In this document: piece after piece, positions 1-6,963 of the stretch
How the letters are laid out: every line of letters begins with the position of its first letter
How positions within the stretch are numbered: position 1 is the first letter of the stretch
Assembly: GCA_964456445.1 (NCBI GenBank)
Contig: CAYWBI010000117.1
Coordinates: 1 to 11,911 of the forward strand
Length of the DNA stretch: 11,911 nt
Direction of reading: 5' to 3'
DNA from: CAYWBI01 sp964456445
GTDB taxonomy: Bacteria > Calditrichota > Calditrichia > Calditrichales > J004
Translations under genes and position numbers: made by a program
The notes under the pieces: model-generated
The model's input: only the letters and a program-made list of their open reading frames with translations
Database searches by the model: none
Told to the model about the DNA's origin: nothing

Positions 1-6
1 AGGAGG
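1..6 (+). promoter_or_regulatory. Strong Shine-Dalgarno site of the OmcE-like cytochrome gene
   Basis: The first six bases are AGGAGG, a full consensus Shine-Dalgarno sequence, with five bases before the ATG at 12. It fixes the start and predicts strong translation, which suits a filament subunit. The promoter lies upstream of the window. Confidence 0.9.
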
Positions 7-11
7 TATCC

Positions 12-719
12 ATGAAAAAGTGGATTTCTGTTTTTGGCATGGGAACATTAGCGCTCGCGCTGATGCTTCCCATAAATATCTTTGCCCAATCGGGCAATAA
101 GGTGGAGAATACACCGCATAACCTGCGTCAGGCCAGTCAAGGCATGGGTCTTCAGGATTGGGGCGAGATATGTGTCTATTGTCATACTCCACATAATACG
201 AATACGGCCATTGCCGCTCCGTTATGGAACCGCGAGACGCCGGCCGGCCCCTATACGATGTACAGCAGTGCATCGATTGACATGACAATTGCGAGTTCTC
301 CACAAGGGAGTTCACTTGCATGTCTATCCTGTCATGACAATACCATTGCGCTTGACCAGATCATAAATGTCCCACCGGCAAAATTCGGTAGCGCATCGTC
401 CGGTGTGGGTATTAACTCCTGTGCCACAAGCTGTCACGTTGGAGTAAACCCTGCGGGCGGTTCGAACTTCGAAGGCACAAATATTGGAACCGATCTCTCC
501 GATGACCATCCGGTTTCAATTACTTATGATCCGACATTGGACCCGCAATTCCATGCGGCAACCAACGGAAAGGTTGGAGGTATTTTACCTTTGTACGGTG
601 TAGGAAAAGATCAGGTTGAATGTGCCTCATGCCATAACCCGCATGACAATTCCAACCGGCCTTTTCTGAGGATAGATAACGCAAATAGTGCGCTTTGCAG
701 TACGTGCCATGACATCTAA
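12..719 (+). CDS. Secreted multihaem c-type cytochrome, OmcE-like candidate nanowire subunit
   Basis: A 235-residue exported cytochrome. Residues 1-25 form a Sec signal peptide (MKK, hydrophobic core, cleavage probably after IFA). Four CXXCH haem sites are seen at C54-H58, C104-H108, C204-H208 and C229-H233; a CX3CH at C137-H142 may be a fifth. The mature chain has five other histidines (36, 61, 166, 181, 211), enough for bis-histidine ligation of every haem. The order of landmarks (PHNL near the N terminus, ICVYCHTPHN, APLWNR, CLSCHD, DLSDDHPVS, CASCHNPHD, FLR, LCSTCHD) is what I know from the OmcE-type cytochrome c family that forms extracellular filaments in Geobacter; the length also fits. 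There is no lipobox or membrane anchor, so the protein is free to be exported. Filament formation is inferred. Alternative: a soluble periplasmic electron shuttle. Its start follows a perfect AGGAGG. Confidence 0.85.
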   Translation: MKKWISVFGMGTLALALMLPINIFAQSGNKVENTPHNLRQASQGMGLQDWGEICVYCHTPHNTNTAIAAPLWNRETPAGPYTMYSSASIDMTIASSPQGSSLACLSCHDNTIALDQIINVPPAKFGSASSGVGINSCATSCHVGVNPAGGSNFEGTNIGTDLSDDHPVSITYDPTLDPQFHAATNGKVGGILPLYGVGKDQVECASCHNPHDNSNRPFLRIDNANSALCSTCHDI

Positions 720-763
720 TCGGTAACCATGTTCTCTTTTATTAATTTGGTCTATGAAGATTG

Positions 764-794
764 GGGAGAAGGGGCCTTCCCCTCTCCCTTCTTT
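764..794 (+). terminator. Intrinsic terminator or attenuator after the OmcE-like gene
   Basis: Left arm 764-774 (GGGAGAAGGGG) pairs with right arm 779-788 (CCCCTCTCCC) around a CCTT loop, giving ten base pairs, eight of them G-C, with one bulged A. TTCTTT follows at 789-794. It lies 45 bases after the cytochrome stop and 54 bases before the next start on the same strand. It should end most transcripts of gene 1; partial read-through or an unseen promoter at 795-848 must supply genes 2-4. The T tract is interrupted by one C, so termination may be incomplete. Confidence 0.75.
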
Positions 795-848
795 AATAAA
801 GGATTATATTAAAATATTGGAATAAAACAGGCTTTTTACAGAGGCGAT

Positions 849-1823
849 ATGAACACTTTTAAATACAAAAAAGGACAGATCCTTTTGATATGGATTGTTT
901 TCTTGAGCGGGCTAAATATACACATTTATGCCTTTCAGAAAATAGCCGCCGTGGTTAATGGAACGAAAATATCGGAGAACACCCTTTTGTACTATGTTAA
1001 TAAAAAACTTCCGCTTATTTCGATCCACCAGAGGGTTTCGGAAAAAAGGTTTAACGCAATAAAAACAAAAACGCTAAACCATTTAATAGACGATGAGCTG
1101 ATTGGCCAGGAAGCGCTCAGGCACAAAATTGTTGTTGACAAAAACAAGCTTAACAGTAAAATAAATATGATGAAAAATGGCTATGCTTCCGAAGAACGGT
1201 TTTATAGCGAGCTTGCCAAAACACAAAACAGTTATGCCGCCTGGGTTTCGAAAGTCAAAAAGAGCTTGATGGTTGAGCAATTTATCCGGCAGGAAATATC
1301 AGATAAAATCAAGATAACCGATCAGGATGTTTTTGCATATTATCTTAAAAATAAAAAGAAATTTGTTATCCCCCCCCGTTTGGAGATGTCACATATTTTA
1401 ATAAATGTCCAGCCCGGGTCCATGAAGCCCGGCTGGGAAGCCGGACTACAAAAGGCTGAAAACGTTTATGTTCGGTTGAAAAGCGGAGAACCCTTTGCAT
1501 TGGTCGCCCAGGAAGTATCTGATGATACATTAAGCAATAAAAAGGGCGGTGACATCGGATGGCTGCATTTAGGACAGTTAATACCCGAATTGGATGCTGT
1601 TGCGCAAAAGATGAAAATAAATGAAATAAGCAAACCCGTCCGTACAATATACGGTTATCATATTTTAAAACTAAACGATAAAAAAAGGGAGAAGCAGCTT
1701 TCCTTTAAGGAGATAAATGTCAAAAAATGGAAAAAGAAATTATATGACTTTGAATTTATGCAGAAAGAAAAGGAACTGATCGGCTCTCTCCGTAAGAAAG
1801 CGGTTATTAATGTTTTTTATTAG
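849..1823 (+). CDS. Periplasmic parvulin-type peptidyl-prolyl cis-trans isomerase (PpiC/SurA-like)
   Basis: A 324-residue exported folding factor. Residues 1-28 are a signal peptide or N-terminal anchor (KYKKGQ, then a hydrophobic stretch ending IYA). Residues 31-160 resemble the helical SurA/PrsA N-terminal chaperone region (AAVVNGTKIS start, LIDDELIGQEA). Residues 175-278 are a parvulin domain with the expected landmarks: MSHILI (180-185), SDDTLSN followed by GGDIGWL (233-239), LIPELD, ISKPVRT and YGYHILKL (268-275). The C terminus is a short basic helical tail. Parvulins isomerise X-Pro bonds and chaperone envelope proteins. GAGG lies four bases before the ATG. Its place between two multihaem cytochromes suggests that it helps fold the cytochromes or the barrel; PpiC-type genes beside filament cytochromes are, as I recall, also seen in Geobacter. 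A run of eight C at 1370-1377 falls just before the parvulin domain. Confidence 0.92.
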   Translation: MNTFKYKKGQILLIWIVFLSGLNIHIYAFQKIAAVVNGTKISENTLLYYVNKKLPLISIHQRVSEKRFNAIKTKTLNHLIDDELIGQEALRHKIVVDKNKLNSKINMMKNGYASEERFYSELAKTQNSYAAWVSKVKKSLMVEQFIRQEISDKIKITDQDVFAYYLKNKKKFVIPPRLEMSHILINVQPGSMKPGWEAGLQKAENVYVRLKSGEPFALVAQEVSDDTLSNKKGGDIGWLHLGQLIPELDAVAQKMKINEISKPVRTIYGYHILKLNDKKREKQLSFKEINVKKWKKKLYDFEFMQKEKELIGSLRKKAVINVFY

Positions 1824-1833
1824 GGCACATAAA

Positions 1834-2790
1834 ATGAAACTGTTTTTGAGGGTACTATTTCAAATATGGTTATTATTAAGTTTCCTAATGGTTTTTGCTG
1901 CTTGCAGCCATTCGGTCAGGCTTCGTGTTCTTTCCTTCTTTTTTGACGGCGTAAGGGAAGAAAGCCCGATGGTGAAAGCAAAGGACAGCCTTCAGGTTGC
2001 CAAACCCCAAAAGATTGAAGCGCCTTCCGGAAGGACCGCACTGGTTTATACGCATCCACAGATCAAAGGAAACTACTGCTCGCCTTGTCATGAAGTAAAC
2101 AAGGGGTACAAGTTAAAAAACAGCCCGGAGGAAATATGTTTGGATTGCCATGAAAAACTCATCGATGTGGAATATGGCCATTACCCTGCGGAAGAGGGGG
2201 AGTGCCTGGATTGCCACAATCCGCATGGCACACCAAATGAATACACACTTAATAAACCCGTACCGGGGCTATGTTTTGAATGCCACGATGACGACGGGGG
2301 AAAGTATGTCCATGAGCCGGTTAAAGATGGCGATTGCACCGAATGTCATAGCCCGCATGGCTCGGACAGCCCGGCGGTACTAACCCAAAAACAGGGGGCA
2401 TTATGCTCTGAATGCCACGATGATTTTGAAAACGATATACATATTCACGGTCCTGTAGGCAAAGGTAAGTGTTCTGCGTGTCACAACCCGCATAGTTCGG
2501 ATTTCCCGCATCTTCTGAAAATGGAAGTATCAACTTTATGTAAGGATTGTCACCCGGATATCGTTAAGGCCCGGTTCGTACATGACCCGGTGAATGAAGG
2601 GGAATGTTTGGAATGTCATGTCGCGCATAGTAGTAAAAATGAAAACCTGTTGGTTATGACCGGCCAGGCTTTATGTTTTCAGTGTCATGATGAAGATATC
2701 AAAGATAACGAAAACCATGAGGACATTGGCGATAGTGCCTGCTATGACTGTCATAATCCACACAATGGCGAGGATGAATATTTTCTTTAA
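1834..2790 (+). CDS. 11-haem c-type cytochrome lipoprotein with doubled CXXCH repeats
   Basis: A 318-residue exported cytochrome. I chose the ATG at 1834 because AGGG at 1822-1825 sits eight bases upstream and the protein then begins with a compact signal peptide ending in FAAC, a plausible lipobox with lipidated Cys24; an in-frame ATG at 1810 would overlap the isomerase gene and add eight residues. Eleven CXXCH sites start at Cys 82, 102, 124, 147, 168, 191, 213, 236, 259, 281 and 303. From residue 113 on the chain is a regular repeat: H-x-PV-x-x-G-x-C-x-x-CH-x-PH, then LC-x-x-CHDD. The PH and other histidines can serve as second axial ligands. Such proteins form elongated haem wires. Lipidation would place it at the outer membrane, so it could feed electrons to the barrel or filament encoded beside it. 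The gene starts 10 bases after the isomerase stop, so the two are probably cotranscribed. Which membrane leaflet it faces cannot be told. Confidence 0.9.
   Translation: MKLFLRVLFQIWLLLSFLMVFAACSHSVRLRVLSFFFDGVREESPMVKAKDSLQVAKPQKIEAPSGRTALVYTHPQIKGNYCSPCHEVNKGYKLKNSPEEICLDCHEKLIDVEYGHYPAEEGECLDCHNPHGTPNEYTLNKPVPGLCFECHDDDGGKYVHEPVKDGDCTECHSPHGSDSPAVLTQKQGALCSECHDDFENDIHIHGPVGKGKCSACHNPHSSDFPHLLKMEVSTLCKDCHPDIVKARFVHDPVNEGECLECHVAHSSKNENLLVMTGQALCFQCHDEDIKDNENHEDIGDSACYDCHNPHNGEDEYFL
2170..2787 (+). repeat. Degenerate tandem repeat encoding two-haem units
   Basis: Within the 11-haem lipoprotein gene, haem sites recur every 21-23 residues and the whole two-haem unit every 44-46 residues, about 135 bp. 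Four full units and one half unit are visible, each opening with H-x-P or a close variant and carrying CHNPH, CHSPH or CHVAH at its first haem. The bases have diverged, so these are old internal duplications and not a recent slippage repeat. Confidence 0.85.
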
Positions 2791-2845
2791 TAGTTGGAAC
2801 AGGGATGTTCTTATGCTTTGAAATACGCAAGAAACAGGCTTCGCA

Positions 2846-4801
2846 ATGAAAAGAATGTTTTTTTACATAGCGCTTTTTCTATTTATGATGTTTTTATTAC
2901 CGTTCAACGGGAAGGGCCAAAATCGGCCCTTTTTACGGTTAAGCCCATTGGAGGGGACGCTGCATTTTACATATAATTACGAACGCCGGATTATGCCCCT
3001 GTTGTCCACACGGCCATATTATAAAGAGACTATCGGTTTAAAGAACGCCGGTTTTTTGATAGACCCAAGAATATTAAAGTTTGACTGGGGCCTGACCTTC
3101 GCCTTGTCACAGGAAAAGTACAACCGTAAGGATTTTAAACGTGATTCGGATGGTAAATTTATAAATGGCACCGCTTCATTTTCATTTTTCAGGAACAGCC
3201 CGCTTCCCCTAACCTTTGTTTGGAACCGGTTGAAAAACAACCTTAATATTGGTTATGGCGGCCATACCTTTTCATATATCAATAAATATCAGGTTGGTTT
3301 TGCCATAAACAAATTGTTCATCCCCTCCATAATTCGCTTAGAAAAATATGACAGAAATGAGGAGTGGGGCCGGGCGGACCGAACAACCCAACGCGATCAG
3401 ATAAGGCGAAGTGTTATCTACTCGGGGAACATTATTATGGATACCCATAAACTTAAAGTAAGATACAATTACCGGGATATTACCGATCGTATTTATTCTG
3501 AGCGCAGCTCCAGGACACATGATTTTAACCTGCGTTTTCATTATTTTTTCGATCCGAAGAAGGAAAATACTTCTGAAAGCCTCATTAGTTTTTATAAGAG
3601 AAAATACGGGTACGGATACCAAAACATAAAGGCGTCACAAACATTTAAATTTTTACATCCATACGGATTTAGCAGTAAATGGAACTATAATTTTTTGTCT
3701 ATAAAAACAAGTGCGTTCAACTCTAATATGCATACCGGCTATGCCGCTATAAACCACCAGCTTTATAAAAGCGTAACATCAACTGTTGGTGGCGGGCTTT
3801 CTTACAGTCAAATGAATACGGGATATGATTTTTCTTATTACTACGATGCCGGGATAAACTATGTTAAATCTTTGCCCCTTTCGGGCAAAATACAGTTGGG
3901 GTTTCGGCAAGCCATTTCTAAAAATGACCGTAATATTAAGGGCAGGATAAGGACGGTTATTGCCGAATCTTATGTGTTTTCCAATGGACAGCCGCCCTTT
4001 CTTTTAGAACGCAACATCGTTCTTTCTTCCATAAAGGTTTACAGCAAGGAAAATGACATAATATATGAAGAAGGCACCGGTAAGGATTTTGTCCTTGAAA
4101 AATTTGGGGAACATACTGTAATCGTTCGCAATCCACTTGGGCGTATTGAACCCGATCAAATAGTTTTTGTTGATTATAAATTTATAACATCGCCTTCCAT
4201 GAAATTCCAGATTAAGACCCGCAGTTTTAACAGTTCGCTATCCTTCGGTTGGCTCAACCTATACTATAACACAAACAACCACTCACAAGATTTTCTTGAG
4301 GGCGAACCGGAAAGCACTAATTTTTTACAGAATCTATATATTAAAAACCTTGGTTTAAAATTAGTTTTTAATGGTCCTAATTACGGATCTTCACTTTCTT
4401 TCGAGCAAAAGAATTATAAATCCCGGGAGCTGACCTACCAACAGGTTAATTTGCAAAACGCCAGCTATTTTCGTCCGGGGAACGATCTGATGTTGTCAGC
4501 AGACCTACAAGTTTTTCGGATGAAGTATCTTGATCTCAACGATAAAATGCTGATGTACCTGGCAAAAATCAGGCTGAATTGGCAGGCAACATCCGTGTTG
4601 TTTATAAATGGTTTTGCAAGCACCCTCAGCCGGGACCAGACAATAAGGGAATATCAATTAAATAACGAGTTTGGCGCCGACATTCATTGGGGATGGAGAA
4701 CAATGTGGTTAAAAATTTCATATCGTTATCAATACTGGAATTACGGTGAAGATAAAATTCGTGTGGGGCGATTTAAAGCCGAACTTGAAAAGTTTTTTTA
4801 A
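2846..4801 (+). CDS. Large outer-membrane beta-barrel, candidate conduit of the cytochrome locus
   Basis: A 651-residue protein with a signal peptide (residues 1-24, MKRM, hydrophobic core, ending GKG before QN). The rest is rich in alternating aromatic and polar stretches typical of transmembrane beta-strands (for example FTYNYERR, YRYQYWNYG) and ends in Phe-Phe, as expected for a BAM recognition signal. No haem motif is present. Residues 372-450 break the barrel pattern and look like a small beta-rich insert (IVLSSIKVYS, YEEGTGKDFVLE, VIVRNPLGRI, IVFVDYKF); this module is familiar to me from barrels that sit beside multihaem cytochromes. The size is near that of MtrB-type porins, but I see no clear MtrB signature. 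It lies 55 bases after the cytochrome lipoprotein; the Shine-Dalgarno is weak (CAGG at 2835-2838). Role as a cytochrome sheath or filament exit pore is inferred. A nearby ATG at 2855 is a possible alternative start. Confidence 0.8.
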   Translation: MKRMFFYIALFLFMMFLLPFNGKGQNRPFLRLSPLEGTLHFTYNYERRIMPLLSTRPYYKETIGLKNAGFLIDPRILKFDWGLTFALSQEKYNRKDFKRDSDGKFINGTASFSFFRNSPLPLTFVWNRLKNNLNIGYGGHTFSYINKYQVGFAINKLFIPSIIRLEKYDRNEEWGRADRTTQRDQIRRSVIYSGNIIMDTHKLKVRYNYRDITDRIYSERSSRTHDFNLRFHYFFDPKKENTSESLISFYKRKYGYGYQNIKASQTFKFLHPYGFSSKWNYNFLSIKTSAFNSNMHTGYAAINHQLYKSVTSTVGGGLSYSQMNTGYDFSYYYDAGINYVKSLPLSGKIQLGFRQAISKNDRNIKGRIRTVIAESYVFSNGQPPFLLERNIVLSSIKVYSKENDIIYEEGTGKDFVLEKFGEHTVIVRNPLGRIEPDQIVFVDYKFITSPSMKFQIKTRSFNSSLSFGWLNLYYNTNNHSQDFLEGEPESTNFLQNLYIKNLGLKLVFNGPNYGSSLSFEQKNYKSRELTYQQVNLQNASYFRPGNDLMLSADLQVFRMKYLDLNDKMLMYLAKIRLNWQATSVLFINGFASTLSRDQTIREYQLNNEFGADIHWGWRTMWLKISYRYQYWNYGEDKIRVGRFKAELEKFF

Positions 4802-4811
4802 AAAAACTTTT
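4788..4811 (+). terminator. Perfect 24-bp palindrome over the barrel stop codon, possible terminator
   Basis: The bases AAAAGTTTTTTT are followed directly by their exact reverse complement AAAAAAACTTTT, so the arms are 12 bp each and the stop codon TAA (4799-4801) lies at the centre. A hairpin in RNA would be nearly all A-U and therefore weak, but it is followed by a T-containing stretch and lies at the end of the four-gene cluster. It could end transcription there, or be a protein-binding site. Confidence 0.45.
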
Positions 4812-5062
4812 GTATATATCTATAAACCATGCCCTCTTACATTTTCTGTTGTACCATTTCATAATTTTATCATTAAGCATAGTTTTTCAAATATCAAAAT
4901 AATGGGGGGCGTTTTTTTGCATATCCTGCCTTATACCAATATTAAATTTTATGCACTTATTTGTTGGTGAGACTAAAAAAAAACAAATACCAATACTTCC
5001 TTTTTGTATTTTAAAAACAATAGCGCTTGGACCTGTCTTTATCTTTAATAATAAGCGAATAT
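4812..5062. other. AT-rich intergenic spacer before the oxidoreductase gene
   Basis: About 250 bases with no convincing gene. It holds a run of six G at 4904-4909, seven T at 4912-4918 and nine A at 4975-4983. A promoter for the oxidoreductase is expected here. The best sigma-70-like pair I see (TTGCAT at 4918, TATTAA at 4940) is too weak to call. Confidence 0.5.
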
Positions 5063-6103
5063 ATGTACGATTATTTTATCATCGGCCAGGGAATTGCTGG
5101 TTCTATCCTGTCGTATCTACTGCATAAGGCCGGGAAAAAAATATGTATTATTGATTCCGGTGAAAAAAACGCATCTTCAGTTGCCGGGGCATTGATTAAT
5201 CCAATAACCGGAAAACGTCTTTCCAAAAGTTGGCGTGCCGATTGCCTTATCCCATTTGCTTATACTTTTTATAGAAGAATTGAAAAGGACTTTAACGTTT
5301 CTGTTTTTCGCCCATTGCCGCTGGTGCGTGTTTTCAGTTCCATCGGGCAGGCCAATGACTGGGACAGTAAACTTCTTGATCCGGCTTATCTTTCTTATAT
5401 CCGGAACAAAGCATATACTCCCGATTTAAGTATTGTAGATTCGTCATTTGGATATGGTATATTAAAACATGCGGCACACATTGATTCTGCTCTTTTAATG
5501 TCTGCTTTTTCAGATTATTTTAAATTAAATGGCCTTTTAAGACATGGGGTTTTTGATACGGTCGGTTTAGCGAAGGGTTCGATAGCGTCATTTAAAAATG
5601 AATCGGCAAGAAATATCATCTTTTGTGATGGCTGGCAGATAAAGAACAATCCCCTTTTTAAGGGTTTGCCAATTTTACCAAGCAAGGGGGATGTTTTTAC
5701 GCTTACCATTCCCAATCTTCACTCCTTTGATTATATTCTTTCCAAAGGGGCGTTTTTACTGCCCTTATCCGGGAACAAAATAAAATGTGGCTCCACCTAT
5801 CGCTGGGACGATTTCTCTCAAGAGCCAACCCGGGAAGGCTTTGTAGCGTTAGAACTAAAATTGAAACGCATTATTACAAGACCCTATAGGATTTTGGATC
5901 ATCAGGCAGGCATTCGTCCGGGGGTACAGGATCGGCGTCCCATCCTTGGCCGTCATCCTCATATTAAAAACGTATATGTTTTTGGCGGCCTGGGAACCAA
6001 GGGTTATTCATTGGCGCCCTTTTTTGCCCGGCAAATGTATGATTTTCTCATAGGTGGAAAGCCTATTGATGATGAAGTGAACATCAAACGTTTTTATAAT
6101 TAA
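5063..6103 (+). CDS. FAD-dependent oxidoreductase of the DAO family, substrate unknown
   Basis: A 346-residue cytoplasmic flavoenzyme with no signal peptide. The N terminus is a Rossmann FAD-binding fold: YDYFIIGQGIAGS (G8, G10, G13) with acidic D31 ending the second strand. AGALINPITGKR (41-52) follows, and the C terminus has RPGVQDRRPILG (285-296) and GLGTKGYSLAP (309-319), which close the FAD site in the glycine/D-amino-acid oxidase family (DAO, PF01266). Such enzymes oxidise amines or amino acids; this one lacks enough signature to name a substrate. I chose ATG 5063 because the first beta-strand starts at residue 2; a TTG at 5027 would add 12 residues without homology value. The Shine-Dalgarno is poor. 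It appears to be a single-gene unit, convergent with tatC, 109 bases away; no clear terminator is seen in that gap. Confidence 0.85.
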   Translation: MYDYFIIGQGIAGSILSYLLHKAGKKICIIDSGEKNASSVAGALINPITGKRLSKSWRADCLIPFAYTFYRRIEKDFNVSVFRPLPLVRVFSSIGQANDWDSKLLDPAYLSYIRNKAYTPDLSIVDSSFGYGILKHAAHIDSALLMSAFSDYFKLNGLLRHGVFDTVGLAKGSIASFKNESARNIIFCDGWQIKNNPLFKGLPILPSKGDVFTLTIPNLHSFDYILSKGAFLLPLSGNKIKCGSTYRWDDFSQEPTREGFVALELKLKRIITRPYRILDHQAGIRPGVQDRRPILGRHPHIKNVYVFGGLGTKGYSLAPFFARQMYDFLIGGKPIDDEVNIKRFYN

Positions 6104-6212
6104 AGTCGCTGAGCACCTTGCTTTGCTGATTCTGATATTTTCATGGCCGATTGGTTCTATAGAATAATTGATTCATCCCGATTATCAACCACGTGTTATC
6201 AATACATGTAAT

Positions 6213-6953
6213 TTACTTTTGTTTTAGGGCTTTTGTCTTCCTTCTTTTAGAAAAGAAAAACGACACCCAAATCGTTACCTCGTAAAGCAAAACCATGGGT
6301 ACTGCCAATAAAATTTGGGTTGTAGGATCTGGTGGGGTGAGGATCGCAGCCGCGATAAAAAAGACCACTATTGCATGGCGGCGATATTTGCGTAAAAATT
6401 TTGGCGTTATCAGACCGAACATGGAAAGTACCATGCTTAGTACCGGTAACTCAAAGACTATTCCGAATACCAGTATCAGGCGCACCATGAAGCCAAAGTA
6501 ATAATCCAGGGCGATATTATTGGCAATGTTTTGTGGCGCCAATCCCAAAAAGAAATCCAGGGCATAGGGGATTATAATAAAATAGGCAAATGACGCGCCG
6601 ACCAGAAAACTTACCATGGCAATCAGAATAATCGGCCAAATATATTTTTTTTCATTTTGATTTAAACCCGGCGCGAGAAATCCCCATATCTGGTAAAGAA
6701 TATACGGGATACTTGCCACAACGCCAACAATAACGGCCAGTTCCAATTTGATAACAAATATTGCCTGTACCTTGAGAACCTGAAGGTTTATAGGCGCTTT
6801 TATTTTTTGTGCAGGTAAAATGAGATACTTTAAAAATAAATCGGAAAAAGCAAATGCAACAATGGTTAAAAGCAATATGCTTATAAAAGACCTTATCAGG
6901 CGCCAGCGTAGTTCTTCCAAATGATCAAGGAAGGGCATTTCATTGTTGCCCAT
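6213..6953 (-). CDS. tatC: Sec-independent (twin-arginine) protein translocase subunit TatC
   Basis: A 246-residue inner-membrane protein that recognises twin-arginine signal peptides and, with TatA/TatB, moves folded proteins across the membrane. It has the family landmarks: FLDHLEELRWRLI (8-20) in the cytoplasmic N terminus, the first periplasmic loop and WGFLAPGLNQNEKKY (90-104), the FELPV segment with conserved Glu168, and LTPPDPTTQ followed by LLYE (205-225). About six transmembrane segments are visible (near 20-42, 70-92, 106-130, 155-178, 190-205, 211-231). The C terminus is basic (KRRKTKALKQK). Length is normal. AGGAGA (complement of 6958-6963) lies four bases before the ATG. No tatA or tatB is in the window. 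It is downstream of glyA on the same strand, separated by a structured 150-bp gap. Confidence 0.97.
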   Translation of the reverse strand: MGNNEMPFLDHLEELRWRLIRSFISILLLTIVAFAFSDLFLKYLILPAQKIKAPINLQVLKVQAIFVIKLELAVIVGVVASIPYILYQIWGFLAPGLNQNEKKYIWPIILIAMVSFLVGASFAYFIIIPYALDFFLGLAPQNIANNIALDYYFGFMVRLILVFGIVFELPVLSMVLSMFGLITPKFLRKYRRHAIVVFFIAAAILTPPDPTTQILLAVPMVLLYEVTIWVSFFFSKRRKTKALKQK

Positions 6954-6963
6954 GATATCTCCT

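Noticed and set aside
741..750. Possible Bacteroidetes-type -7 promoter element (TAnnTTTG)
   Set aside because: The match TAATTTGG lacks one base of the required spacing, and no -33 element was seen.
1810..1833. Upstream ATG for the 11-haem lipoprotein
   Set aside because: It overlaps the isomerase stop and has no good Shine-Dalgarno; ATG 1834 has AGGG eight bases upstream and gives a normal lipoprotein signal peptide.
2794..2976. 60-codon open frame just after the 11-haem cytochrome
   Set aside because: It overlaps the start of the barrel gene in another frame; the barrel has the signal peptide and long strand pattern, while this frame has no recognisable content.
4746..4970. 74-codon open frame across the end of the barrel gene and the spacer
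   Set aside because: It begins inside the barrel in another frame and is made of AT-rich spacer; no ribosome binding site or family likeness.
5027..5062. TTG start extending the FAD oxidoreductase by 12 residues
   Set aside because: The FAD-binding strand begins right after Met at 5063, as usual in the family; the extension adds nothing recognisable.
6182..6202. TTATCAA repeated twice in the gap between the oxidoreductase and tatC, plus the palindrome TTCTATAGAA at 6155-6164
   Set aside because: Seven-base direct repeats and a ten-base AT palindrome are expected by chance in AT-rich spacer; no terminator-like T tract follows.
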